Assembly: GCF_030247185.1 (NCBI RefSeq)
Contig: NC_080571.1
Coordinates: 341,005,379-341,069,378, forward strand
Direction: 5' to 3'
DNA from: Malaya genurostris
Taxonomy: Eukaryota > Arthropoda > Insecta > Diptera > Culicidae
Length of the DNA: 64,000 nucleotides
The notes beneath the pieces were generated by a model, which was given only the letters and a program-made list of their open reading frames with translations, had not been told where the DNA came from and did not search any database. Made by a program: the position numbers and the translations under genes. The number at the start of each line of letters is the position of its first letter. Position 1 is the stretch's first letter. Of this stretch, positions 1-10,594 are shown piece by piece.

Positions 1-2
1 GT

Positions 3-113
3 CCGCGAGTGGGCCAAAATACACCAGCAAGTCACATTCGGGCAGCTTGCGATTCGTTTTTTGACCGTCTCAAGACCATAGTCAAGGCAAAAGGTGGTCA
101 TATCGAGCAAAAG
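3..113 (+). pseudogene. C-terminus of Tc1/mariner-superfamily transposase (truncated by window edge)
   Basis: Frame 3 from base 3 reads to a TGA at 111-113 and ends RAACDSFFDRLKTIVKAKGG followed by HIEQK. That tail (basic helix, then AKGGHIE near the stop) is typical of transposases in the IS630-Tc1-mariner superfamily. The rest of the protein lies left of the window, so the family and catalytic triad cannot be read. About 120 bases after the stop, near 210-236, the sequence GTTACACTTCGAGTGCCGGA leads into CCCTGTAG and looks like the terminal inverted repeat closing the element. The frame is open as far as visible, but the copy cannot be judged intact. Confidence 0.7.
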
Positions 114-400
114 TGAATTGATTCTGAATTTTGTATTATTTTTACACATTTTGTACTTTGAATTAAGTAAAAGTAATTTTCCAAACTGAATTTATGGCCT
201 TTTTAATTGGTTACACTTCGAGTGCCGGACCCTGTAGAAATGAAATCTTCCGTCGTTGGATTAATTAGGCCTTTATGAATTGGGTCGCCTGCAAATTTCA
301 AATCTTTCTGAATGTGAAATATTTATAACTGAACAAAAAGGCTTGAAGGTGGTTACACTGACTTGATTTCACGAAAATACCGGTGATGGCAAACCTATTG

Positions 401-530
401 AAGCAATTTTTCCCCGGTCATCGGAATGACGTGCGCTACATAAGGCAATTCCATCTTGCTCAGTTTGTGGTCAGAACGAGAGACGTCCTTGTAATAAGCT
501 GGTCACCTACGATAATCCAGTTTTGTGAAT
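401..530 (+). pseudogene. Fragment of LINE gag-like ORF1
   Basis: Two short stretches in different frames match the ORF1 protein found complete at 27521-28471. KQFFPGHRNDVRYIR at 401-445 parallels its KNFFPGILNGVRLLR. RPCNKLVTYDNPVL just before 530 parallels its RIPCKSLVTYDNQM. Order and spacing are the same as in that protein, with a frameshift between them and no zinc knuckle left. It is a short fossil of the same or a sister non-LTR family. Nothing around it identifies the rest of the element. Confidence 0.5.
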
Positions 531-539
531 AACCTTGCA

Positions 540-3500
540 CTGAAACTACTGAATTGGACATCTTTGATCAAAGACAAGGATATTCCGGCAACAAGAAACC
601 ACCATTCGCATTATCACTGTACTTCACTGTAGCTCGTTTCAATGGCAGTAAATTATCATGTGTTTCGTAATCGGAAACGCAATTTATTGAAACTTCAACT
701 GAAATTCATTGCTTGCCACATTCAGCTGTACACGTGTCTCTTATCGCAAAGTCTCCAGTTGGGAAAGTTAGCGCTCGTGCCTCTCAACTGTGAACTCCAC
801 AACGCCGACAACTAGTTCCCGTTGTAAGTTGTAGTTTGTTCACTGACAAATGCATAAAATTTGCGGTTGAAGAAGGGGTTCTTGCAAAACTTTGTAATAA
901 TTGAACTCGCTGAATGCCGGTTTCCGGGGTCTAGTTATCTGTGGTTTGGCATCCTTTTCCCTTCGCATCTCCCGTGTGTTCCGACTACAAGTGTTCTGGG
1001 AAACGAGTGAGTCTTGCACCCGTCAAGGGTATTCTTTGAAACTGTGGTTTTGGTAGGGCAAATTAGCTTTTCCTGGGTGTTGCTGGTTGCTTTTTCATTA
1101 GTTTTGTTACTCTAGATGGAAAACTTTTGATCTTCTTCTTCGGTGAATATAAATTGTTTGTTGTTGAGTGGCTCTAAAGCTTATACGAGAATAACTCGTG
1201 AGTATCTATCCCAAATCGATTGTGAATTGAATGCATTTTCGAGGGGATGTTTCTTGTCAAATCACGTTCATTCGCAGTCATGTAAATCCGCAGCTTTACC
1301 GAACAACGTTTGCAATATCAAATTCTGTCAATTGTTGAACGAAACACAACAACGGGCTTACACAACCATTTACAATTCTGACATCGTTTTTCCACTTGAA
1401 GACTGAACATGAGTAAAGCTAAGCGTCTAGTTATAAGTACCGATAAGGAGCCTACCCTCCAACAACCATCCGAATCCATCCAAGTGCACCATTCGTCGGT
1501 GTTGCAGCTTCCGTATCCTATTTCGAAGCATCACTTTGAATTTCCGGAAGAGACTCGGGTGTCGAGCTGAACGTAAGTCTCAGCCTCTTTGCTGCTAAAT
1601 CCTTAACACTGAAGGCCAGGATTCTGCAATGGGAAGATGTGGGTTGTGGTTTGAACACTTTACCGGTTCGGTTTCATTTGCCTTCCGGTTAGCTTGGTTC
1701 GTTGCATTCACCGCTTGGTACATATTTGAGTTTTTGTCTGGATTAAAGGACTGGGCAAGCTAGCTTTGCTCGGCAATAAATCGAGAAGCGATTTGTTTTA
1801 ACGAATAGTGTCGGTTCACCTCGAGAGCACGAGATGATGCTGTTAATCACCCGAAACTGGTAGATGATGCAGTGCAGATTTCCGGATGTTGTTAAGAGGG
1901 GGGGAGTATGCAATTAAAAAGTAATTAATCATTGTCATTTCATGGATGTCAGTAGGGCATGTTTCAATAGATAAAATTTTTTTTATAGCAACGTTGATGT
2001 CCAGCAGTTCAATATGCTGGTGTTGAATCGATCGGAAAGATCTTGATTTATGACTTGTGTAATGCGTTGTACGAAAGCCGGGGAATGCTAATAAATTGTT
2101 GAAATATGATAATGCTTGTTATATCAACTGACCGGGTACAAAACGCTCCACTCTACGGTTTTAAAATATATCGAAGTTTATCCATTTGGGTTTCAGGTAC
2201 AGCAAAGAGCACTATAATCAACTATATTTAACATTATTGAGCCTTTCGTTAACGTCCACGACTACAGAAAAAAAAAACAAAAACATTGTGATTCGGCTGA
2301 GCCGTAGTGAGGGTGAGACGACCGCCTCGGGCGCCAAGATTCAGGAGGCACAGAACCTGATGGAATCAGTAAACACATCGGAAGTCCAATTTCCATGATC
2401 ACTATTTCTATGTAATTACCAAGTCAATACACAGAAGGTCGGCAACGGTGAAAAGACTTCATGAACCAGTTCCATTGAATGCGGCATAGGTATCGAAATT
2501 CGAATCTCATGTCTCTAAATAAAAAATAGACTAAAGTTTACTCTCACTTAGCGCAGATTCACAATAATAATTACTGAATTTATAATATGTTTCACTAAAA
2601 TGAAAAAAAAAAAAACGAATTTTCGACAAATTTTGACGTGAGTGAAAATTTTTCGCGTCCGACGCACACGCCTACTGAGATCAGCATTGCCAGATCGTGC
2701 ATGCTGAATCCCGCATAGCGTTTTGGCTACCTGGGCAGCCATGGCCACCAGACGGCTACCAAAATTGATTCAGTGACGGTTGTCAAATCCGTTTTAAACT
2801 TCCGAAAACTGTTTAGTCCATTTTTTCTATGAAAAAAAGTTATAGCGCCTTCAGCATAGGATGACACCGACCTTAAGGTCTGAGGACAGAGGGTCACGTG
2901 TTGAGTTTTGAATCGACCACGTGGCTCGCTCAATTCCTTTGCTCATCGTATTTCTCTTGTACTCTTTCGTATATGAGCAAACTGTACCGGGTTTCCAGCA
3001 TACATTTTATTATTTTGATGAGAAGTTTTATCACATAAATCTATCGTATGGGTTGGACATTACATGGATTCCAATGAACAATGAAAAAATATTCACCTTT
3101 CACAAAGATTGAATCTCTGTGTGTTTGGCAGCCTTGTCGAGCCAATTTTATTTCTCTCTCCTTTTCCAGAATGCTATGAGGAAACCAAAGCGAAAAAAAT
3201 GGCGGATGCATTGAAACTGACTTTGTTTCACAGCAAAATACAAGACTTTATTTTTATCGCGATAACATGTACGATGTACTAATCGCATCTAAACTAAATT
3301 ATCTAGACTTTATCACGGTAGATTTGTGAAACAAGTCTTCAAAACCGAGATATTCGATGAAAAAGTAGAGGTACGCATTTCCGAGCGTTCTGATTTTCCG
3401 CAGTTCTTCAGTCATAAAAAAATACAACACGACCGCTAAACTCAATGAATCATTCTGAAAATTTCACAAAATATTCTCAACTAAATTTCGAAGACATTGT

Positions 3501-3820
3501 CAGGTGGGGTTTTCTATGTTCTGCACCGTTTCCAAGAAAATTTAAAATTTAATTTGAAACGAAAAAATAGCAAAAAAACCTACCACTTCACGGTACTGTC
3601 CTCAGCCCTTAACGTCGGTAGGGCGAGAATATTCCGATGACCTGCCATCGGAAAACGTATTGATTCAACATTTTTGTTTTTCGTAACGTTTCGTCTTCGA
3701 ATCATCAGTGCCGAGCTGTTTAAATTGAACTGCTGATGCAAACTTAGCTGTTCAAAGTCGTGTGACCGACACACTGATGGCGCTATCAATGTCAAATCCA
3801 TATAGAATTTGTGAAATACC
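540..3820. other. No convincing gene; quiet spacer with short ORFs
   Basis: I see no recognisable domain, RNA gene or element end here. Three things were weighed. An 87-codon ORF at 1143-1406 is followed three bases later by a 53-codon ORF from ATG 1409 (starts MSKAKRLVISTDKEP, ends near an ACGTAAGT splice-like donor at about 1571). A final-exon-like stretch lies at about 2270-2396 (ends TASGAKIQEAQNLMESVNTS then EVQFP and a stop), behind a CTACAG acceptor-like site. Any of these could be a fragment of an exon or an old retroelement, but none has a family match I can name. Confidence 0.4.
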
Positions 3821-3949
3821 AACTCTTGAATGAATGAAAAAGTAAAATTTCTTCACATTTCCATTAGTCAGAAAAGAAGTGACAGCCATTTAAGTGAAGC
3901 TACTTTTACCGTTCTTAAAACAATTTCAAATCAATTTAAAATAATTGTT

Positions 3950-4890
3950 CAATTTTCATTACTAATTACTCGAAAAAATACTTTGCAAGCTCAGCAATGG
4001 CTTCAAAAGTGTTACTCGGACATAACACAAAAAAAACGTTGTATCAAACCATCAATAAATTTAATTTTACACTGCTTCTTGACGGGAAAAAATACCGTTC
4101 AAGCAAAGCAATGGCTTGAAAAGTGTTTTCGAGAGTCGCTCCATCAGAAACAGCAATGTGAAAAGCTCTAACGGCTGAATTTGACAAGAAACGAACGTAT
4201 ATAGTAAAGAAATACAATTTGTTTCATCAAGACAAAGCACCGTGAAACAGTAAATCAAAACAATGGCAAAACTACATGAATTGAACTTCGAAATGGCTCC
4301 CACATCCACCGTATTCGCCAGATTTGGCTCCCAGCGACTACTGGCTGTTCGCAGACCTAAAAAAATATGCTCGCCAGTGAGAAATTTCGCACGAATGAAG
4401 AGGTTATCGCTGAAACTGAGGTCTATTTTGAGGATAAATCGTTCTACAAAAGTGGTATTGAAATGTTAGAGCGGCGCTGGAATGATTGTGTTGCTCTTGA
4501 TGGAGATTACGTGGATGAATGAAGTTAGTTTTGAACTAACAAAAATCTTGTTCTCTTTTTTAGGTCCGGATATTTTTAATCCATGTGTTACAAATCAAGG
4601 GAAAACGATCTCATATGTCGAAAAAACCCAAGTCGGTTATAGTTAGATTGAAGGAATTACACTTTGATTTGCTTCTTCATCCACCGTACAGTCCAGATCT
4701 GGCCCCCAGTGACTACTGTCTATGCATTGATCTAATAAAAATGCTCCCCGGGAAAAGAAATTTAACTCAAACGAAAAGGCAATTGCTGAATGTGAAGCCA
4801 TTTTTTAGGCAAAATACGAATCCTTGTACAAGCACGGTATCGAGAAGTTAGAGAAGCGTTGGAATGATTGTATTACTTTTGATAAATATA
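3950..4890 (+). pseudogene. Outer mariner relic split by a second mariner
   Basis: A second, more divergent copy of the same transposase flanks the inner one. Its N-terminal motif RKNTLQAQQWLQKCYSD lies at about 3970-4020. Its C-terminal block LLLHPPYSPDLAPSDYCL starts near 4665, and the tail IEKLEKRWNDCI ends near 4880 after two frame changes. The order N(outer)-N(inner)-C(inner)-C(outer) is what insertion of one mariner into another would give. Tandem decay of two neighbours is a less likely alternative. No functional protein can be made. Confidence 0.65.
4036..4590 (+). pseudogene. Inner mariner transposase relic with 3' terminal repeat
   Basis: N-terminal residues GKNTVQAKQWLEKCFRESLH (about 4085-4145) match the helix-turn-helix start of a mariner transposase. 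The C-terminal catalytic block follows in another frame as PHPPYSPDLAPSDYWLFADL at about 4298-4360, with the final Asp region of the DDD triad. A second shift leads into SEKFRTNEEVIAETEVYFED and on to WNDCVALDGDYVDE and a stop at 4522. The centre, including the first two Asp residues, is missing. GGTCCGGATATTTTTAATCC at about 4563 is the inverse of the left end of the mariner at 49037, so the 3' end of this copy is preserved. Dead copy. Confidence 0.8.
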
Positions 4891-5029
4891 AACGTTTTTT
4901 TTTTGGCAAAAAATTAGTCACACGACTTATTCAGTGATGTGTTATGGATATTTTTGAACGGATCAAACCAGTTGAACTAAAACAACAGTTCCCGTGAAGT
5001 ACTAGTCAAATCCGTTCCTAATATTCGCC

Positions 5030-5520
5030 TCCTGTAAGGGTTTTCAAGAACTTATGATAGGCCGGAAGTCATCATCTTGGGTTCGCGACCGACCTCAAAC
5101 ATCATTTGCCGGCATATTATCATCAAATTTGTTCGAAAAATCGTTTCAATTATCCAGAAGTCACCAAATATAAATATTTCGTTATTTCAAATTTGATTGA
5201 AAAAACCAACTCCTCGCAAACAAAAAAGCTCGTCTCAATCCCACTATCCTTAAAACGCATATCCGACAACAACAATAGGTTTTAACTTGGCCATTGATAC
5301 TAAAAAAATTGGCGGATAGCAAGAACAACGTGATTTGTCGGTTACGCCATTTATACGATTATGTCTCCGGAACCGGAAGTATCTATAATTTGATCTTCAA
5401 ATTTGTTCTTTTATCAAATAGCAACTTTCGACTGAGCCAGGAATGTTGAAATCGTTTCGGCCATCTACGGGAAAAATTGAGCAGAAGGAAAAAAATGCAT
5501 TTTGTCGGTTACGTCACTTA
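5030..5520. repeat. Satellite-like units, fragment 1
   Basis: The phrases CCGGAACCGGAAGT, TTTGATCTTCAAATTTG, ATTGAGCAGAA and TTTTGTCGGTTACG recur in the order seen in the longer array at 11850-12620. About 1.5 degenerate ~165-bp units are recognisable between 5320 and 5520. DD37E copy 1 begins directly after the GTCACTTA of the last unit. The part before 5320 is weaker. Confidence 0.55.
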
Positions 5521-6794
5521 AAGACTGTCCCAGAAAGTATAGACGCACTTTGATTTCGCTGTAAATAATTCACAAGTGTTAGATATTCAAATTTTATTCG
5601 ATATACTGATAATATTAGACTACAACAACAGAATATTATTCTCAACATTTGCTACTTAGCCATTGTAGACTAGCTGGCGCACCTTCTTGCGAACGTTCCT
5701 CATTAAATTCCGTACAGACTTCTTGGCGACAAGTTTTGACACATTTTTCCAATCTTTTTCGAACTGTTGAATGGTTTCGGCTGTCGAGACATGTTTCCTA
5801 AGATGTGCCTGCGTTAATGCCCAAAATTCCTCAATTGTTTGAAGTTGTGTGCAATTTGGTGGATTCATGTATTTTGGGACGAAAGTGACATTTTTGGTAG
5901 TATACCATTCTACCGTTGATTTCGAGTAGTGGCAAGAAGCAAGATCTTGCCAGAAGACAACAGGATCCTTGTGCCTTCGAATCATAGGTAGAAGTCGTTT
6001 TTGTTAACATTCCTTGATGTATATTTCGCTGTTCATTGAAGCAATGGCGATGAAGGGTTTCGAAATCTTACCGCAACTACAAATTGCTTGCCAGACTATA
6101 GCTTTCTTACCAAATATTTCGACTTCAATCGATGTCTCGGACTGGTTTAACACTTGCCCTTCTCGCACCGTATAATATTGTGGTTCCGGCAAGGATTTGT
6201 AATCGAGTTTCACGTAGGTTTCGTCGTCCATGATTATGCAGTTCAAATTTCCAGCAAGAATCGTATTGTACAGCTGTCGAACCCTCGGCCTGATCGATGC
6301 TTCTTGTTTCGAACTACGTTTTGGTTGTTTCTGCTTCTTATAGGTTCGAAGATTCAAACGTTCTTTAGCACGAAGAACATTTGACTTCGAAGTGCCCACT
6401 TTTTTGGCCACATCCCGAACTGAAACCTCCTTGTTTTGCTCGAACGCCTTTAGTATACGTTTATCCAACTGAGGGTTAGCAGGACCTTTTTTTTCGACCC
6501 GTTTTCGGTTTATCCTCAAAGGTGTTATCCTCACCGAACTTCCTGATTGCATTTCGCACGGCTTTTTCACTTACTCCTTCCATTTTGGCTATCTTTCTCA
6601 GTGATAGTTTTTCGACGTTGTTCTGCTGAAAGTCCACGCATTTCGAAACAAACTAATGAAAACGAATAAACAACTGCACAAGTGGTTAGAGAAGAGTGTA
6701 AACAACAGGACGCAGCCATAAAAATTGACAGATTCTAAACCATTGCAAAATGGCAGAGGTTTTTGGTTGCGTCCATACTTTCGGGGACAGTCTT
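5521..6794 (-). mobile_element. DD37E Tc1-mariner element, copy 1 (near full length)
   Basis: The element is bounded by AAGACTGTCCCAGAAAGTAT at 5521 and its inverse ending ACAGTCTT at 6794. TA dinucleotides flank both ends (5519-5520, 6795-6796), as expected for this superfamily. It is 1274 bp long with one transposase gene on the minus strand. It is inserted at the edge of the ~165-bp satellite. It is the longest of seven copies in this window and the best template for reading the family. Confidence 0.9.
5656..6640 (-). pseudogene. DD37E transposase (copy 1), frameshift plus nonsense
   Basis: This is a cut-and-paste DNA transposase with N-terminal helix-turn-helix regions (MEGVSEKAVRNAIRKF and KKVGTSKSNVLRAKERLNLR) followed by the DDE domain. 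The triad regions are IIMDDETYV, FWQDLASCHYSK and IEEFWAL. The second Asp and the Glu are separated by 37 residues (better seen in copy 3 and copy 4), so the signature is DD37E, the spacing of the ITmD37E elements described from mosquitoes. The N-terminus is in another frame upstream of about 6540. A TAA at 6004-6006 replaces the Leu codon TTA seen in sister copies; otherwise the two halves (6004-6570 and 5656-5985) are in one frame. The protein ends VRQLVYNG. Not functional as it stands. Confidence 0.85.
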
Positions 6795-6799
6795 TATAT

Positions 6800-9286
6800 A
6801 GAAAATAAAGATGTGTTCCACATCAAAACAAACAGAATCTAAAGTCTATTCCAAGAAAATGGAGATTTTGCATGGAAAGCTACAAGAAACCTTCGAAAAA
6901 TCGACTATTTGATCTTATTTATGACAGTGTGCAGAACGAATTCGGTATTGTTTCTCAACCAGGTACGCTCTACTCGAACCCATGCATTAAAAAGCGGCTC
7001 CATCAATGTAAATCGTTTTCGACCAATCGCGATACTTTTGTTGCTGGGCTTTAGAGATTCTACTTTTACGAAGTAAGTTAATGTGGTTATTGTATCGAAA
7101 GTTGATTTCACTGTGTATATTATGGATTACAGCATTGCCCACTCGCAGTTGAAAATTGTTATTGCTGGATGAGTAGACCGATTATACTAAAGAAATTCCA
7201 CTTTCATGTTTCGGATAAGTCGGAAAACTCAAACTTAGTGAAGCGTAGTAAAATGAAAAGAAATCTAGCAATACTCTTGGGAGCATCATCGTTTCTCTAT
7301 GTTGTAAAAATAACATTCCAAAAACTTGTTTCAACATTCGCTGCGACGAACGTCCAGCTTCTTTCGAAGCGCGTCTTTGAGTGGAGTCGTCTTCAATGTC
7401 AACAAGATAAGACAGCAAAAAACAAAAACGAACATTTGCCAAAAATCGGGTATGGAAAACATTTTTTTTTTCGATGGTGGAAACTTTCGATTCCCTCCAG
7501 CGAAATGATGGAATTGGCACACGGCGCTGTTAGCGTGGATTATCTAAAAATCGATAGCATCCGAAAACCGTAGCAATATGCTACCGAAAAAAAAAAACAG
7601 CCGGATCCCATTCACCACACTGCCACAAACTCACATAATCGAATCAGGTGAAAATATGCCTACCTTGACATAAACTTGAGCAGGCCTAAATAGACCCTAA
7701 ATGCTGTCAAATTCAGCGGTTTTTTTTCTAAAGGAAAAACTTTTTCTTTCAGCTCTTTTCATTTTCTCTTTTCAGCTGAAGGAAAATCTCACCGCCGGAA
7801 TTGCCAAAAATTGTTTTGAGTTCAATTCAGATAAAACAGACGCGGAAACGTGGAAAGTTTTGCAGTCTGGTCGTCTTGCGTGAAAACTCGCCGTTTTTTT
7901 TTTCTTATCATTCAAAGCAACGTAATTTTTCCGGCTCATAAATTTGATGGTACGACTGCAGTTTTATTCATGATTCCGAAGAGTTTCAGGGGGGCGAGGA
8001 AGGCAAACAAGTTTCTCGTGAAACGTCGGAAAGTTCGTTACATATTTTATCTGATTCGAAACGTTGATATCAACGAAAAACAACGACTTTCCCGGGAAAC
8101 TTTTTCGAATCAATTTACGTTGTTCGTGTCGGTTCCCGCTGCCAGAGAAATGCACCGGAAACAACGCCGGTGAACGGCGAATTCATGGCGTCCCCACTCA
8201 ATTGAGCTCATTTTTCGCCGCAGACGCTGAAGGATGTCCTCCGAAAGTTGTGTCTCCTGCTTCAATCCCAAGTCAATTCCACACTCTTCGATTATTTATG
8301 CGAAATGAAAAAAAAACGGTGCTCAACTCATCCGTCAACTTCGGCCCGGGGCCCCTTCGTCCGGTCCGGTGGTCATCTTAATTAGGTGAACTACTTTACT
8401 CCCGTTGTTCGGAGGATTGCTTGTCTTCCCTCTGCCGTTGACTTTCTCTTGATTGGAAACTTGACCTCGTTTTTTTTCTTTTTTGCTTACTTCCGTGGTC
8501 GTGGTCCTTCGTGTGCTCGAGAGATTTATGTAAATCGTCTCTCCTTCCATTTTCGCATCTGGGAAAACTTGCAAATGACATCATGCAAATTGAGCCCTGT
8601 TACTATTGGGAAAAAAGGGAAAGGTAGTTAAGGGAATGAGGAATGCTGTAGCTGTAGCATAAATTATTCGATTCGGAATGTTTCAATGGACGATTTTAAA
8701 AGCGGTCGGGAAAGCTAGTTGAAATGGTTGTTTTTTGAGGACAGTCGAGTAGTGCTTAAAATTTTTGAATTCTGATTAACTGTTCCATATTTTTTTTAAC
8801 GAGAATCGCAACTTTTTGTACCCTTATAAAATTCTTATACAATAACTGAACGTGAGTAATCAACTCTATCGTGGAATTGTGTTCATCGAAAAAAAAAAAC
8901 AGTTGTGCTGGCTTTCTATTGCACTTTTAATGAGAAATATCATCATTCTTGTTTCGTTTCGATTTTCAATTAAATAACGAGTTTCCGTGCAACATTTTCA
9001 CACAATGTTTTTCGATCGGATAAAATGGAGAATGATTGGATACGGTTATCCACCCTTTTGTGATAACTGAAGTGTAGTGGCTGCTAGCCGAATCTTACCA
9101 AAATGTTGCAGGGTCTTTATGTGTTTTTTATGGACAGTGAAATGCGTTTTTTTTTTCAGACATTCTTCTTTGTAGAATTACGAATTCAAAAGCAATTCAT
9201 TTGTAGCGTAAATTTGAGTCATTAATTCGCAGCTGCAAATCGCTTGCAAAATCAGGAATATTTTAACTGTCTTCCCTTACGAAGTA
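6800..9286. other. No gene recognised
   Basis: Long overlapping short ORFs on both strands around 7170-8630 are mutual shadows with no domain I recognise. The stretch 8170-8620 is more GC-rich than its surroundings and seems free of repeats. It could be old regulatory or conserved non-coding DNA, but nothing in it is diagnostic. Confidence 0.4.
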
Positions 9287-9652
9287 TTTTTTGTCGTGAG
9301 CACGACTTACTTTACTATCAACATAATTTCTGCTACATGCCATCGGAAATATGATCACAATTTTATGATAAATTTTTCAGTTGTGTGACATAATCTAAAT
9401 AATTCAAAATTAAACTTTTCTGAAATGTTTGGTATAAACGAGTATCAAAGAGGATAATTCATAAGGCGCGTTTGCCTTTCTCGTATTTTGAAAGCTCATA
9501 GCTCAGTGATCTATGGAAGGATTTATATAATCTAACTACCAATAGAATCGAAATTTTTCAACTTAAACGTGTATAGCAAAAGCATTGAAGTATTTCAATA
9601 GTACACTATTGAAAAACCTATCTCATTTGACCCATGTCAACACCTGCCAATC

Positions 9653-9773
9653 AGAACGCGTTCTGAGGAAGAGAACAAAATATCTGCTGCTGTACAACAA
9701 ATCGTTCGAGAAAAATGTTCCGAAAAGTGGTGAATATCGTAGTGAGTTCCTCAATTTGGTCCTTCTGAAAGGC
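9653..9773 (+). pseudogene. Histone H2A C-terminal remnant with 3' hairpin
   Basis: The translated run RTRSEEENKISAAVQQIVRE resembles the H2A stretch around RNDEELNKLLSGVTIAQGG. At DNA level GAGGAAGAGAACAAA and TGTACAACAAATCG line up with a typical insect H2A gene. GGTCCTTCTGAAAGGC at 9758-9773 sits where the histone mRNA 3' stem-loop would be. R4 has the same block at about 38524-38610, and R5 keeps the end of it with a perfect GCCTTTTAGAAGGC hairpin at 50017-50030. The assignment is by eye; no BLASTX was possible. Confidence 0.45.
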
Positions 9774-9936
9774 AGGAATGAATCCCGTACAGCACCCTGA
9801 TAGTTTCTTTCAATAAATGATGCAAATCCGAAATGAAAAAATCGACATTAAAATTCTGTATGCAGCTATTTTTATAGCCGTTAGGACCGCCCATTAGTGA
9901 AAAAGCTACAAACGAAATCGAAAAGTTTGGATTCTA

Positions 9937-10117
9937 TCGCCACTGCGACCAGATGTATTGTGTGTCGTTTGCAAAGCTAGCTTCGCTTCCGACAAGAGCG
10001 ATTACGTCACAGCTGCTAGTCGTTTGCATTGGTGAACAAACATCGAAAAGAGGACAACGAGGACAGCATCACACAAAATCAGCCGTTCTAATGGCTCTAG
10101 ATGTTTTTTAAAGAACT
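9937..10117 (+). pseudogene. Histone H3 remnant with stem-loop and downstream element
   Basis: TCGCCACTGCGACCAGA, GCAAAGCT, CAAGAGCGATTACG and CAGCTGCTAGTCGTTTGCAT follow the order of an H3 gene through RRYQKS, RKL, FKTDLRF and SSAVMALQEA, with many small deletions. At 10081-10096, AGCCGTTCTAATGGCT folds into a 6-bp stem with a TCTA loop, the geometry of the replication-dependent histone 3' end. TAAAGAACT at about 10109 sits where the purine-rich histone downstream element should be. The same hairpin and motif recur in R4 (38958-38994) and R5 (49823-49859). Confidence 0.5.
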
Positions 10118-10594
10118 ATTAGGGTTTTTTCTTCGCAAATCGAGGGTAAAAAAACCTTAGTTTAGTGCAAATCTAGAACAGTTTGATTAGATGTGTGCAC
10201 TTTTCGCTGTGTGAAATTCACAGTAATCGAGATCAAGTGGATCCTTCTTTGTTTTTGCAAACAATGTGAAAAAGGGGAATGCTTGCATAAATCATACAAT
10301 TGGTCAACTAATTGACATTCGGAAGTGTTAAGGAAAATGTCAGTTGTTTTCGTTTTCAGGACATCCAGTTATGTCTCTGACATTACCCACTCGCCTTTTT
10401 TACAAAGTGTTCTTTTCCACGAGTCTTTTTGTTTCTCTATATAGAAAGGTAATAGAATTGCTGAAAAAAAAAACAACTATTGAACGGAGCTTCATTTAAC
10501 AAACTAGAACTTGTTTCAAAAGTAGTTTTGGGTTGTAAATCAAGCTCGAAGATAAATTGGCTATCGCTTCCGGTTCCCGGAGATACAATGTTTA

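Larger units (their letters stand above)
9293..10395 (+). repeat. R-family repeat R1 with histone-gene remnants
   Basis: The left end GTCGTGAGCACGACTTACTT follows a T tract. The right end, TCCAGTTATGTCTCTGACAT then TACCCACTCGCC, precedes TTTTTT, giving a T-tract target duplication. Both ends are shared with R2-R5. Inside, in order: a ~230-bp module (about 9380-9620, containing GCTCATAGCTCAGTGATCTA and GGATTTATATAATCTAACTA), an H2A-like piece, and an H3-like piece. No transposase or RT is present, so the element would be non-autonomous. Confidence 0.7.

Noticed and set aside
7169..7573. 134-codon ORF and its antisense partners at 7170-8630
   Set aside because: Several frames on both strands are open at once with no homology, which suggests composition and not coding.
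9937..10033. First reading of this stretch as H2A (SRAGLQFPVGRIH)
   Set aside because: The H3 path through RKL, FKTDLRF and SSAVMALQEA explains more bases in order and fits the upstream H3 start in R3 and R5.
9293..10395. R family as solo LTRs (TG...CA, TATA and AATAAA present)
   Set aside because: All copies share 32 further bases outside the would-be CA end, and T-tract duplications lie beyond them; no internal gag-pol or primer site is linked to any copy.
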